Positions 1-44,025 are shown, counted from the stretch's first letter. The stretch: DNA of 64,000 nucleotides from Glandiceps talaboti (GCF_964340395.1 NC_135555.1:984001-1048000); one strand, 5' to 3'. Notes: generated from the sequence alone by a model not told the origin. A program made the numbers and translations.

Positions 1-378
1 ACACTTAAGAGGAGGACATTTTCTGAGTACGGTTTGTCCCTCATGTGTTTCACCGCGTCACTTACAATGCGAAAGTATGGTTTTTTCACGCAAAAGTTTT
101 AAAGCTTAACAAATTTATACTGTGTTCCGATGATTCCACACATAAAATTCAAATGAATTCACACACATGACCTAATCTTGTAAATTTATTCACCCTACTA
201 TACAAGATGCCCCCCCCCCGCTAACATTGCTAATTGTCCGTCCAAGCGCCTTGTCAACAAAGACCTTTGACCCAACCTACCGTTGACCATTTTTGACATG
301 TGCAGAAACCTGTCATTGCCACACTCTTTTATATTTAAACTCTGTGAACCTTTTAATCATATTTAAAGGAAATTAATT
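1..378 (+). promoter_or_regulatory. 5' flank / 5' UTR of KLHDC4
   Basis: The stretch before the KLHDC4 start codon is AT-rich and holds no open frame of note. A short poly-C run lies near 210-218. I see no clear TATA box or initiator, so the transcription start cannot be placed. The assignment as promoter and 5' UTR rests only on its position just upstream of a confidently placed first coding exon. Confidence 0.4.
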
Positions 379-9775
<9,397 letters not shown>

Positions 9776-9933
9776 TTAAAACGCATTATCCAGAATTATC
9801 AGATGTGGCACAAAGTGAAGTGTTTATATACACAGTTATTAGTTGAGGTTTGTAACTATCGAATGAAATCTGCCTGTCTAATGCCAAAGTATAGTTTCTG
9901 TAAACTTATGTCATGCAACACTTTACGTGTGTG

Positions 9934-9939
9934 AATAAA
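9934..9939 (+). terminator. Candidate poly(A) signal of KLHDC4
   Basis: AATAAA lies 159 bp after the KLHDC4 stop codon, a plausible distance for a short 3' UTR. No transcript data are available to confirm use. Confidence 0.55.
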
Positions 9940-10541
9940 CAACTTTAATGAACTTATACATTAAATAATATTACAATGCCTATATCCTCAATTGACATGT
10001 CTCCCCCAGTACATAATATATTAATCACCAAATTTCCATATATTAAATGTGTATAGTCAGTTACACCAAGCAAGAATATGAAGTAACATGTGACCTAGGG
10101 TCACATGAGTGCGCCCTCGTTGTTGCATGACTACAATGTATATTGTGATTTAATCCTTGTAATGAACACAAGTTAATTAACAAAAAACAAAACTAATCAG
10201 CTAATTATTAATTATTCATTTTAATTAACGAACAGTTTGATTTAATACAATGGTTCAATTCAATTTACAAGAACAATTCAACCTTACTACAAGTTGATTA
10301 GATTTCAACATGAACAGTGGAATGGAATTAAGATAGGAAAACAGTTAATTAACAAGTAACTGTTAGGTAGCTACAAAGTAAAGTGATTGATGAATAAGAA
10401 AGTACTCTTTTACAGGCAAGGAGTTTTGAATTGTACTCTACGACAACAAAGTTAAAACAATAATCACAAAAAATTTTACTATCAGGGAGCTAAATTAAGT
10501 ATGAGTAATTTATTCAACAAAACTTAATTTCCTAAGTCAAC

Positions 10542-10967
10542 AGTGCAACAAAATATCAGAGTGTTCCAATATTTAGACGACTGACAGCCATCTTCATCTG
10601 GGAATGAGGCTGTGACCTAAGGTGGTGTAAAAGTTAGAACAGGTTCCCCAGGTCTCCTCCCGTAGCAACTGTAGGTACAAATCTGGTAGAGTGGATCCAT
10701 CATTCCTGTTCCGTGTTCTTCCTCTTAATTTGATGTATAGCCGCAAGCACTTTTCTGTATTGATCTCTTGATTCTCTATCCAATATTGTTACCTTGTCAA
10801 TGAGTGGACCCTACCATTGCTACGGGAGGAGACACAGGGAACTAGTTCTAACTTTTACACCACCTTAGGCTTGAGGTCATAACCTCGTTTGGGTCATGGC
10901 CTCATTCCCAGATGAAGATGGCTGTTAGTCCTCAAAATATTGAAACACTCTGATATTTTATTGCACT
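10542..10967. mobile_element. Fold-back (inverted-repeat) element
   Basis: The left arm 10542-10670 and right arm 10816-10967 are reverse complements with scattered mismatches. They share agtgcaa, aatatcagagtgtt, agccatcttcatctggga, ggtggtgtaaaagttagaa and ctcctcccgtagcaa. The right arm has about 23 extra bases near 10870-10895. A loop of about 145 bp separates the arms. There is no coding capacity, so this looks like a diverged MITE-like or fold-back element; target-site duplications were not resolved. Confidence 0.85.
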
Positions 10968-12984
10968 TTTGATCGATATTTGTTGAGAATTCTATATAGT
11001 GAATTAAACTGTTTGAACCAAAAGTAATTTATTTCTGAACATGTAGTAATTTATTTATTTATTTATAGATTGTATCCAGTATGTAAATTTGTATACATGA
11101 TGAAAATAATTGCATGAAGCAAACTACTGGAATGTGTTGCATAAATAGTTCATGGCAGTACAGGGAAAGTTACCTTACATAGAGAAATTTACATAAAATG
11201 GAGCTATTGCACTCATGTACAAATTAAACCAGAATGGCGGGTATGATAGGCCCCCTAACTTCGTGGGGGTGCTAACCTATTTGATTGATCTGATCTGTGT
11301 CAAATAGCAAACATTCAGATGTAAGATTAGGAAGTGTGAACCAAGTGATACTTCTTCATTGTAAATTTGATCTCTCCTTCTCAGCCTTCAATACTGTCAA
11401 TCAAATTTCAAAAGGTGAAACAAGGGTGAATTTTTTATGCCATATAATATCTAGAAAATGAGACGTCATGAGAAAAAAACCTTCCTCAAACATTTCATAT
11501 ATGGTTCTATATATGGCCCTGGGTATGATTGCAATCATGCCAAAATCATTTTTCAAAAAAATAAAAAGTCTCAGGAAATAAAAAGAAAAGGTTTTAACAA
11601 GAGATTATAAAAGATTATTTTTTTCTCTTTTAGCCATCAAATTGATTTCCCATGGTGGGGTGAATAAACTGATTCTGAATCTAATGCTCAATTTTACTGT
11701 AAGGAAACACTGAACAATTTGTAAATCTTTATCAGGAAAGTGAGAATGTCACAGCTTAAGGTTATATCAGTAATATTCACCAAATTGCCGATGAATAATG
11801 CATGCTGGGATACAGTAAGAGTATTAGGCTATTCATTACTTTAATATCCCTTTGAAATATAAAAATACAAGCCTGCAAAGCTTGGATGTTGTCTTGATAT
11901 GTTTTCCATATCTCACTATTTTCATTACAGGCATATCTCCTATGTTCAGTAATAGTTTCCCATTCAAGTTTAAATTGCCAATATTTGCCACCACTTAATG
12001 GTGTAATATATGGTCAACTACCTGACAACTGGTAAATGCAGTCTAGAAGAGGACTGGTGTACACTGGGGTGAGGAATTCTGGGGAACAAACAAAGTGAGG
12101 AACTCCTTATCTCTTTAACTCTTTATAACCCCTGCCCAAACAGTGCTAAGGCTAATGTGTATTAAAGAGATTGCTATAGGAGCTCCTAACTCTGTTTATA
12201 TCCCATAATACCCCACCCAGTGTACAGCAAGCCTCTTCCAACCCAGAGTTGCCAACTTTTAGAGAGGTCACACAATGAAGAATTGGTGAAAATGTATGAC
12301 TTTACTGGTCCAGAGTATAAAGAAATGAAGCTAAGATAGAACCAGCCTTGCTTTTGTTACCCTTGGAAGTTTACCAGATATTCATAATTTGTTACCAGTG
12401 TTGTATAACCATAGCAAACAATGGTTACTGGCTAAAACTTTCAAGTTTTGTGTTTCCACCACACAACCGCACTCTGCAAACACGAAGTATTGATATTATT
12501 ACCAAACATGGTGTGACATTTCTTACATATTTCTATATCTCTGTAACCAGGTGATACAGCTGAAGGAGTTGCAGCATGTTCATGAGACTGACAGAAATCA
12601 AGTGACCCACCCAGAATGTTTAAGTTCCAGTCTGCCTTTTTCCAACCAGTCATTTACCAACCTGTATAGTATTAGTAAGCAAACAACCAAATAACTGTCT
12701 GAAGGCAAGGAAGAACAGTAGCCACCAGTGTTCAACCATACAAAAAGTGCATTTGTATGGCTTCTTCATCACCACTTGGAAAAAAAAACTTAAAGATATT
12801 CAAAGAGAATTTTGACTTCAGTAGATGCTGTATGCCTGTCATCATTGCAAGGCTATCTATGTATACTATCAATATGATCTGGAGAATAAATTTCATCATG
12901 AAAGAACAAGAGTTGACTTTGTTGTATAATTGACGCACATACATTGTAACATGTACATGTAGTGTACAATTAATTGCACTGTTT

Positions 12985-13171
12985 TAGATAATACTACAGT
13001 GAAATAGCTACTAGCCAAGTCATTACACATGTACAGAGGCCACTCACTAAGTCAGTGTAACTATGGTAACCCCTTGTGAGATACTACAGTGAGATAGCTA
13101 CTAGCTAAGTTATTACACAAGTACAGAGGCCACTCACTAAGTCACAGTGTAAGTATGGTAACCACTTGTGA
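12985..13171. repeat. Two-copy tandem duplication of about 90 bp
   Basis: The block atactacagtgaaatagcta to ctatggtaacc...cttgtgag is followed directly by a second, slightly diverged copy. Confidence 0.9.
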
Positions 13172-13978
13172 GATCTGTGCAGTTTCAGAGACTTTTGAAT
13201 TCTGTTTCACAATTCCTTGGATGTGATAACAAAAAAAAAACTAATCCCTGCTTCTCCTGACCAACAGAAAGGAACAAAATGAAGCAGAAGCAGGTTAGAG
13301 ATTTTACTTTTCTTTGATCAACCCAACAGTATAATACCCATATCTTATTATTTTGACCACAAGTAGTTCTATGCATGAACTCTGAAAACATCAACTACAC
13401 AGTACCCCCCTCCCCCTGTGAAACACTCGGCATGCTGCAGGTATCAATATCAAGTGCTAAAACATTAACATCTGTCATATATTCTGGTACCAAACATATT
13501 TTCTGCACCAATATAGTCACACGTACCTCAAAATATGGTCCACAAGTTTGTAGTTCAGCTAATGATGGTTCATTTAAAGTAAAATGTGGTCCATATTTGA
13601 TTCATCAATACTACAGATGAGATCGCCTATCTATGGCCACCACCACTGGTGTAACACTTTGTGTTGGTCAGTCCTTCCAAGCAACAGAATTGATATTAAA
13701 AAGTAATCAACTGCCATTCTTGTCCTATCAAAAACACTTCATCTGCATACTCATTTGACAGTCATTTAGGTTTATTGATGAAATCAAAATCTTGACACAC
13801 ACATTCACACTGATGGTATACTTGAGAAAAACATGATATAGCCTAGTAATGCCATAGACTGAAAGGTTTTGTGGTTTACATAACCATGTTGCTGTCACTT
13901 TATATATAATAAGCAACAACAGGAACGTGGCATATAATGTTGAATCATTCAGTCTACCTAATGCCACAGTTGTAAACA

Positions 13979-14064
13979 CATACATGCATTCATACATACA
14001 TTCATACATTCATACATACATACATACATACATACATACATACATACATACATACATACATACA
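13979..14064. repeat. (CATA)n microsatellite
   Basis: Interrupted cattcataca followed by pure cata repeats. It causes the poly-Met-Tyr-Val-Cys frame seen on the minus strand. Confidence 0.95.
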
Positions 14065-14888
14065 AACCATGAATGATAAAATCTAGTTTGTGTAAGAGTT
14101 GTCCATCCACACACACCATTAATACATGAACCATGACATAACCAAACCTGTCCTACAACTTTCAACACACACACACACACAGGTAACCTAAACTTGTGCA
14201 ACGTCAGCTTTCAACACAGGGCCAGACATGACAACCCAACTTGTGCCTCCAGCACAGCAAGGTCAAGAAAACATTGCTAGAAAACAGTCTTGCTGATTAA
14301 CAACAAAGATTTTATTCTAAAGCTTTTTTGTCAAAGTCTGAAATTCTTTCTAAGTCGGCAAGTTACAACAAACCAAAGCAGAGGTCAAATGTAAAAGTTA
14401 CATAATGTAATTGGAGAAGAATTATATTGATCAAGATTAATTGATGTCTTGAAGTAAACAAGTCAACTCTTATTGTCTTTGTATACACTGTCTTGCAGAG
14501 GCAAAATATGGAGGAAAGTGCAATGGCAAAATTTCCTCTCAGGCTGAGAAATGGAAATGCTGCATTTATGAAAAGCATTAAATCTGGTAAAGTCTGGCAT
14601 GTTTATCAAAGTAAAATGTAGCAGTTCATGTATATATTGATTTGTGAAACTGCCAACTGAGGCAAACATCCTCTTACTCCATGGCTTTCTGATCAAAGAT
14701 ATAAGCAAGCAGAGCCAAGTCAATGGAGGATATAAACCATCTAGTAAATGATTGACCAGTTGTACAGTATTATCTTGTAGAATGCAAAGTAATCAAAACC
14801 AGCAGCTTACTAGTACTTGCACTGCTTTACATGAAATAACACAAAGAACTGGTGGCTGAACTGTAAAAATGGTAGACACCCTCCAGAT

Positions 14889-14921
14889 GTGTGTGTGTGT
14901 GTGTGGGGGGGGGGGGGGGGT
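14889..14921. repeat. (TG)n followed by poly-G run
   Basis: A short tg repeat runs straight into about 16 G residues. The length of such a homopolymer is unreliable in assemblies. Confidence 0.9.
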
Positions 14922-14949
14922 GTTTATCTGATTTACTGTTGATATCTAG

Positions 14950-15400
14950 TTAATGTGAGGTTGATACAAAATATCTAGTTACAGCGGTTAGTTAATCTGA
15001 TTATACTAGAGGTTGATACAAAGTATCTAGTTATAACTTAAACACCTAGTTAAACTTAACGGGTTGATACAAAGTATCTAGTTATAACTGTTATCATCTA
15101 GTTAAACTTAACAGGGGTTGATACAAAGTATCTAGTTATAACTGTTATCTAGTTAAACTTAACAGGGGTTGATACAAAGTATCTAGTTATAACTATAATC
15201 ATCTAGTTAAACTTAACACGGGTTGATACAAAGTATCTTGTTATAACTGTTATCATCTAGTTAAACTTAACAGGGGTTGATACAAAGTATCTTGTTATAA
15301 CTGTTAACACCAAGTTAAACTTAACAGGGGTTGATACAAAGTATCTAGTTATAACTTCAACACCTGGTTAGACTTAATATGGATTGATACAAAGTTTCTA
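14950..15400. repeat. Tandem repeat of about 55-60 bp
   Basis: Units of the form ggttgatacaaagtatct, agttataactgttatc and atctagttaaacttaaca are repeated about eight times with small indels. Decayed copies of the ctagttataac motif continue to about 15700. Confidence 0.93.
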
Positions 15401-15994
15401 GTTATAACTTAACAAATAGTTAATCTGATTAACAAGATGTTTACACACTATGATTAAACTTATTTGTCGGAACTATTTGTTATAATTGGTTAATAACTAG
15501 TTATTACTGACTAAAACTTGAAATGGGCAACACAGTGTCAAATTATGCCTGGACACACACATATCTGACGGCATTAGATGTTAATGATACATAGTATCCA
15601 GTTATAACTTAACATATGCATCATATGATAGATGCAGGCTATTCCATGTATCTAGTTATGACTGGTAAAGAGTTGTTTAATTAGTTATGACTGGTAAAGA
15701 TTTGTTCAAATTGGTTAACTAAAGTTTGATGCTACAAACCAACCAGTGGCAATAATGGTAGCAGAGGCAAATAAAATATGAATAGCAAGAAAATACTGAA
15801 TAGTGGAGAAGTGAGACAACAAGTATTAAATCTTAAATAATTATTATTGATGAAAAAAGTAAATTGCTGTTAATATATAAGGCAAGCATAAATATGATAA
15901 TAATTAACAATTATCTGTTAGTATACATACAATGATGTATGGTAAATACAATGAAGGCAACACTTTATATTCAATGTTGTAGTTATTTGTCTCT

Positions 15995-16522
15995 GGTCTC
16001 TCTACAGAATTCACTGTGTTGCAGTTTCTAGGCTCTGGTCTCTACAGAATTCACTGTGTTGCAGTCTCTACACTCCAGGTCTCTCTACAGAATTCACTAT
16101 GTTGCAGTTTCTAGGCTCTGGTCTCTACAGAATTCACTGTGTTGCAATCTCTACACTCCAGGTCTCTCTACAGAATTCACTGTGTTGCAATCTCTAGGCA
16201 CTGGTCTCTACAGAATTCACTGTGTTGCAATCTCTAGGCTCTGGTCTCTACAGAATTCACTGTGTTGCAATCTCTACACTCTGGTCTATACAGAATTCAC
16301 TATGTTGCAATCTCTACACTCTGGTCTCTACAGAATTCATTGTGTTGCAGTCTCTACACTCTGGTCTCTACAGAATTCACTGTGTTGCAATCTCATGGCT
16401 CTGGTCTGTACAGAATTCACTGTGTTGCAGTCTCTACACACTGGTCTCTACAGAATTCACTGTGTTGCAATCTCTAGGCTCTGGTCTGTACAGAATTCAC
16501 TGTGTTGCAATCTCTAGGCTAT
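15995..16522. repeat. Minisatellite of about 39-40 bp
   Basis: About thirteen units of tctctacagaattcactg, tgttgcaatctctaggct and ctgg. The unit lacks stop codons in all three forward frames, so frames of up to 150 codons open along it. They have no other support. Confidence 0.95.
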
Positions 16523-18589
16523 ACAAGTATTGGTAAATGAATCAATGATTTGGCGAAATCTTCCTGTGCAGCCATTCCATTAGTCTGGTGGTGTGAAAAA
16601 AAACTTTCTCCTTTCTCAGACACTCTTTTATTATACACTACTACATCAAATCCAAGTCTACTACTTCTATCAATTACAAATACAGTACAGCCAATTCTAA
16701 CAATCTACCAGAAAAATACAAATCTGGTGTTTAAACCTGTCAGAGAAAAAACCCATTCCATTTCACTACTGTAACTTCCTGGTTCTAAGTTTTGTCATGA
16801 TATAAAAATATATCAAATTGCCACTGGAAGTTAGCTTCACTCTGTTTATACTCACACTCTCTATCGGATACCAATCTCAAAATATTAGTTTTAAATATCA
16901 CAACAAAGTATCAAAATGCGCCATTTAAGCAATGTTGTCATGGTAGCATAAAATTGTCAAAATTCCCAGTAAACAGTAACAATGACTGAAGGTTGTGTAG
17001 CAGTGAAAAAAAGTAACAAAATATGAACAATAAAAAAATGTTGCAAAAATGTAAAATGTAGTAAAATTAGATTTGTTGAGGCAATATGAATGAAAAACAA
17101 AAAAGAGAATGTAACAAATAATCACACATAAAGTCTAGTCATTAAAAGAATACTTTTCTATTAATTATGAAAATTTGAATATTTGCACATGTATACTCAT
17201 CAATTGGCAAGTACTGGTACAAAACAACAAAGTGGCAGTAAAAATCAAATATAGCAGCACATTATGTGATGCACAGCAGACACTCAAGGTATGTCTACGT
17301 TTAAAGATAACATTTAACTGTAACTGTACAGAAAATCAAAATCACACCATTTAAAAACATATAAATTGTTAGAAAGATTTGTTACTGTACAATGTAACAT
17401 TAATTTAGATTTATAAATAACTCGTAGATTAGTAGTTATTCCTTACACCATTATACATAGTTCAAAAGTTGTGTTAGCATGATTATTAGTTAATATCTGG
17501 CACGTTATTTCTCTTGATTTTTTTGACAGTCCTAAAACTAATTTCTCTCCACCCATAGAAGCACAAGTGTGAAGCAAGACTTTCCGAGCCTCATGCAGAC
17601 ATTACAAATTTCTCACAAGAAATCTGGTTATTTTAGAGTGGACAAAGCTACTAAAATTGCAGATACCACAGCTATAAAAAGTGTGTTTCACATGTAACAG
17701 TCCGAGGAATTAAAGTCACTCAAGAAAAACTAATGAGTTGGAGGGACTTGTTTAACAGCCAGACAGTGCAAAGTCAATCAAATGCCTACCTAGGTGTGTG
17801 GAAAATCCAGTTAAACTTAAACATGAGCAGCATGTAACTAAAGAACAAACACAATTCTCAGTTTGTTGCCTAGTTATGTATTCACTATGAAATTCCAACA
17901 GCTCGGTAAATCCTCAAAGTTAGTGTGGCTGATTCAAATATCAAATAAGCTTTGATTTGGTATTATCCAGTAACTTGAGTTGGGGTCAATCTTCATTTGT
18001 GGAGTGTGTGACAATACATAGACTTAGATTAAATGTCTCCAACACGTAAAAAGGTTGTGCCATGGGATGCAAGCAGATAGTATACAAAATATGTATATAA
18101 ACAGAGAGATGGAAAAAAGTTATAAAACTTAATTTCAAAATGTGTCAAATAAATACAAAATAGAAGTTTATTTCATAATATGATTCTTTTTAAAAAAATT
18201 GAAATAATGTAAAGCAATGTTTCAAGAGCAGCATCTGTATGGCACATCCTCTTCAAAGTGTGTTTTTGCTATGTGTGTCATATTCAGAAATTAGCCATCA
18301 AATAGTAACACTATCTGAAGACCATATTGAAAATATTAGTACACTGCAACAAACTGATGAGCATCGTATAATGTGTTGAAATGGTTGGCTGGAACATACT
18401 TTATTTACAGGGGAAATGGGGGCTCTTTAAAGTGATTTCAACAATTACTTTGAATGTTGATTCTTACATTAAGTTGTTGTAAATGATTAGTTTTCCAGCA
18501 ATAATGTAAAATAGTGACTTAGCTGACAGTACTGACACATTATGGTACAAGTATTGCAGCATCACTGTCACATGTTTAATTAAAACCTT

Positions 18590-18985
18590 CCAACCCTATT
18601 CCATAAGAGCAAGAAGTATCAAATTATACAGAGGCCTAGAAGTAACATATAGCTCATATGTCTTCCCCAAAGCATATCAAATGATATAGTAGCCTAGGAG
18701 TTACATATCGCTCATGTTATCAAATAATACAGTGGCTTACAAGTGACATATAAAGACCATACCACAGAGACCAAGGAATATGAATGATACAGTGGCCAAG
18801 AGGTGACATTGACATACTGACCACACATATCAAATAATACAGTGGCCTAGAAGTGACATGTATCGGTCATGTCACATTAAACATGTAATGTAAAATGATA
18901 ATTGGCCTAGAGGTGATATAAAGGTTATTCCAAATTCACCATAATATAAAATGATACAGTGGCCTAGAGGTGACACATGGCTCCC
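18590..18985. repeat. Diverged tandem repeat, unit about 55-65 bp
   Basis: The phrase caaataatacagtggcctag followed by aagtgacatat recurs about six times with substantial divergence and variable spacing. Confidence 0.75.
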
Positions 18986-20504
18986 TCATTCCAAGAGATT
19001 ATACCCAGTACTGTTATGTTGCCAAAGTGGAAAATATTTTGCAATATATTTACAGCCTTATGGTAAAAGCTGAGGTGGAGTTGAATTTCTTTGGTGTATT
19101 AGTAGCATTTGCAGTAGCTGCAATATGACACACATACATTGGGTTACAACTATAGTGCCCTAAGAGGGACACCTGGTTTTAAATAATAGCGGCTTAGAAC
19201 CATTTAGCTGAGAGTACCATATTGTCTTAGGACCACCTAATTTGTATTATATTGTTCTACGACCATCTTGTTCTGAATACTATTAGTGTCCTTAGAGGAC
19301 CCCCTAGCTTGTGTCCTTATAGAGGACCACCTAGCTTAGAATGAAAGTATAGTGGCCTAGCATCCAGCTAGGAATTCACTCAACTTGTACCCCTTTGGGT
19401 GAAGATCATTTCCTCTCTGCATTCAAATCATGTTATATGCCAGGAGAGATGGCAATGAGATTGAGGTAAATTTATCACACACAAAAACACCTACTAATAT
19501 TTCCACACCATCAGTTATTACTATATACTGGGATTACCATTACAGCTACCATTTAACAACTACACGTCATTGGCCTTAGTATTAAAACCTACATATATCA
19601 CAACCAAACACCTTGAAAAGTTTAAGGTCAATGTGATAAAAATATGTCAATGTATTATTTAATTTTTTTTGTAGTTTTTAAAAAGAGTGTCAAATTGCAA
19701 ATGTCTGTTGGTCCTTTCCCAAGGCTTGCAATGAAAATATCAAACTTCACCAGCCTGGCATTCAAATTATTGACATTGTATGTTTTATATTACACTAATG
19801 TAGTTACAGCCAAAATACTGACATGGGTTTGAATTAGCTGCCAATGGTAGTCTAATTTAATTGCTTTGATAAGGTTGATAGTTAGGAAATGCTGTATTAT
19901 TGGCAGGACCAGGGCTGTTCAGTCTCTGACTGTCGATTGTCTCAATAAGTAATCATTTTATGATCACTAAATTTCTGCTACTTTACAATGTTCTACAGCA
20001 CTACAAATTCTAACCTTGGTGAATCATCTAAATTAAGGCCAAGGGTATCAGACAGAATTATTAAACTTGACATTTGAGGTGCTTTTCATTTCAAAAATGT
20101 TCATTCTGACTTAAATGTCTATTTCAAGTGGGGCACCTTTCAAATAAAAAATAATCCACGCTTCCATTTGAGTCACGCAGACCCAACACAGTTTGAGTCT
20201 TTTAATGTTCTTAGTCTATAATCGAAGGGACACAATCAGAATGTATTCAGTCTTCCTTCCTCATTAATAGAAGATTAGATTCTCATAGGATATTAATCAT
20301 TATTATTACTGGTTTAAGATTAAGTTAATCCTAATTTGAATCTTTCCTGAATTTTAATGTCCATGAGGATTAATATTTTCCCATATACTGATGGTCTCTG
20401 ATCAATACAATCCTGTACCATAGTAGATGTATATGCATTGCTCTGTACTTTTCTATTGTTAACAATGTACTACAAGATTAAATATGGTGAGTGATGAGTA
20501 TAAG

Positions 20505-21031
20505 TTCCTACAGGGATTGCAAATGTATAGTGAATGTAGTCCTATAGGAATCTTGTATGTCTGTGTGTGGTGAATGTAGTCCAATAGGAATGGTGTATGT
20601 CTGTGTGTGGTGAATGTAGTCCTATACGAATGGTGTATGTCTGTGTGTAGTGAATGTAGTCCTATAGGAATGGTGTATGTCTGTGTGTGGTGAATGTAGT
20701 CCTATAGGAATGGTGTATGTCTGTGTGTGGTGAATGTAGTCCCATAGGAATCTTGTATGTCTGTGTGTGGTGAATGTAGTCTTATAGGAATGGTGTATGT
20801 CTGTGTGTGGTGAATGTAGTCCCATAGGAATCTTGTATGTCTGTGTGTGGTGAATGTAGTCCCATAGGAATCTTGTATGTCTGTGTGTGGTGAATGTAGT
20901 CCTATAGAATGGTGTATGTCTGTGTGTAGTGAATGTAGTCCTATAGGAATGGCGTATGTCTGTGTGTAGTGAATGTAGAATGGTGTATGTCTGTGTGTGG
21001 TGAATGTAGTCCTATAGGAATCTTGTATGTA

Positions 21032-21090
<59 letters not shown>
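20505..21090. repeat. 40-bp minisatellite ending in (GT)n
   Basis: About thirteen near-identical 40-bp units (tggtgaatgtagtcctatag followed by gaatggtgtatgtctgtgtg) end in an uninterrupted gt repeat at about 21036-21090. The minus-strand open frame across it is a repeat artefact. Confidence 0.96.
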
Positions 21091-21092
<2 letters not shown>

Positions 21093-21318
21093 CATAGTCC
21101 AATAGGATTTGAATGTTGTAAACCTATTTGTGTACACTGAATAAGTTAATTAGAATTCTAAGATATTTATGTGTATGTATAGTGAATCCCATCAGACTCC
21201 AAGATTTCCTAATGAAGTTCCTGTTACTTGCACAATACACTGATAACATCTATACGATTTGAGTTGTTATCACTTTGCTATATTCTAGTTGATGAGAACC
21301 TATATCAGCTGAGTTTTG

Positions 21319-21324
21319 TTTATT
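21319..21324 (-). terminator. Candidate poly(A) signal of JPH
   Basis: TTTATT on the plus strand reads AATAAA on the JPH strand, about 360 bp after the JPH stop codon. Other AATAAA-like hexamers are nearby, so this choice is tentative. Confidence 0.35.
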
Positions 21325-21686
21325 TGTTTGTTTTTTCTTGATAGGTATCTTTTAGATTAAATAAACCTTTCTGGTTACCTATTTATCTATAATAAATACT
21401 ATAGGATAAATATTATGGGATATTGATCTTTCATGACACGTCACTCGTAATGACCAACTTTGTTCTTGACCAAATCTATCTGTCTGCCAAACAATGTCAT
21501 GGAGGGAAATTAAATGTCTCGGTAGTTTTCAGAAGTGAGACAACTTCTCTTGTGACAATCGATGACATAGTTATTTGTATTTTTGTTTCTCCATATTTAT
21601 ATTTCTTCTTCTCACGGTATTAACTTTTTGAAGGTTGCATTAACAGCATCATCTCAACGTTGACTGATGACTGAGTTGTTTTTTTT

Positions 21687-42700
<21,014 letters not shown>

Positions 42701-43230
42701 TAACAGATATACAACGATTTTTTAGGTAATTACTATAGTTTAATATCTAAATATGAATAGGATTATCTGGGATTTAAATCGAGATATGCACATGTAACAC
42801 GGATTAAGTGTAATTGGAAAACGCCATCCCCCATTCAATAGTAAGGAGACCCAGCCAATGATATGTCAAATATTTGTTCGCGGAGCGACTATCTTGTGTA
42901 GATATATCAGGAAAGTGAAATGTTAATAACGACTCATTACTATTTTATGCGATAAACGTTTCAAATGGAGATAGCAATGAATGGTAAAATACATAGATAA
43001 CTCTGCTATACACGTGCATGTACGCTATCTTTATTTCTGGCGGCTAAATTTATCTTTGATAAATGTTGGACTCATTCAGCGTATGCACAGATCATGATGA
43101 TGTCGGTTGGCGCATGTTAAAGGAATGTAAAGACAACATATAGACTGTGGATAAATAAACAAATACATACAACATATATCACAAATAAATGAATATATTA
43201 CGAATACCTGATAAAGAAACTATTAAAACC

Positions 43231-43261
<31 letters not shown>

Positions 43262-43492
43262 TGTATGTATGTATGTATGTATGTATGTATGTATGTATGT
43301 ATGTATGTATGTATGTATGTATGTATGTATGTATGTATGTATGTATGTATGTATGTATGTATGTATGTATGTATGTATGTATGTATGTATGTATGTATGT
43401 ATGTATGTATGTATGTATGTATGTATGTATGTATGTATGTATGTATGTATGTATGTATGTATGTATGTATGTATGTATGTATGTATGTATGT
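43231..43492. repeat. (ATGT)n microsatellite, about 260 bp
   Basis: An essentially perfect tetranucleotide array. The unit has no stop codon in several frames, so Met-Tyr-Val-Cys and His-Thr-Tyr-Ile frames run through it on both strands. None is a gene. Confidence 0.98.
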
Positions 43493-43559
43493 GTGCGTGT
43501 GTTTTCAACGTGGAAAATATTTATCTGTTGTTAGAAACACTTTTGATAGAATAGCTGTT

Positions 43560-43968
43560 ACAAAATGAAGGATTTCAAACCATATAATTATTGCCAATTG
43601 AAACTGGCCGTTACAAGAACATTGAAAGGAAACAGAGATTATGCACGTTGTGTAGCTCGAGTATTGGAGATGAATTTCACTGTGCATTACTGTGTAAAAA
43701 TGAAAAAAATTCAGAAGATAAGAGATGAATACTTGGACATTTTATTTAGTTTACAGTCGCAGTTACTTAAATTTAATAATCATTCTCTATCTAAGTACAT
43801 TTTTCATTTGTAGATGATACTATAGCAAGTGTCATAGCTAAATATCTCAGTGACATACTTATCAATATTTTTAAGACATTGTAAACATCAGTGTTTCATT
43901 TGGTATATTTTCTTGCCAATGTCACTTCTTGTGTACACGACTTAATAAATAAATAAATAAATAAATTT
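43560..43968 (+). mobile_element. LINE 3'-end relic (non-LTR retrotransposon)
   Basis: From 43597 one forward frame reads IETGRYKNIERKQRLCTLCS, and from 43662 IGDEFHCALLC, the familiar C-terminal region of many LINE reverse-transcriptase proteins. A neighbouring frame then continues with IRDEYLDILF and LSKYIFHL, which fit the same region, so at least one frameshift separates them. The copy ends in an (AATA)n tail at 43942-43966. It is heavily 5' truncated, beginning close to the ATGT microsatellite, and is inactive. The clade is not determined. Confidence 0.85.
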
Positions 43969-44023
43969 TAAAAAATGATAAACAAAACATGTATATATGT
44001 ATGTAGTATATATGTGTGTGTGC

Positions 44024-44025
<2 letters not shown>

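Larger units (their letters stand above)
9940..21318. other. Intergenic interval between convergent KLHDC4 and JPH
   Basis: No exon that I can support was found on either strand in this 11 kb interval. It is AT-rich and holds one fold-back element and at least six tandem or direct repeat blocks, listed separately. Part of it may be long 3' UTR of either gene. Confidence 0.65.

Noticed and set aside
13375-13620. 81-codon forward frame and a facing minus frame with a GPHFTLNEPSLAEL-like stretch
   Set aside because: A donor-like GTACGT follows the minus-strand stretch, but there is no upstream acceptor or partner exon and no known family.
16056-16536. Three overlapping forward frames of up to 153 codons
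   Set aside because: They are read from a 39-40 bp minisatellite that lacks stops in all forward frames, with no splice or family support.
43179-43568. Long Met-Tyr-Val-Cys and His-Thr-Tyr-Ile frames
   Set aside because: They are direct translations of the (ATGT)n microsatellite.
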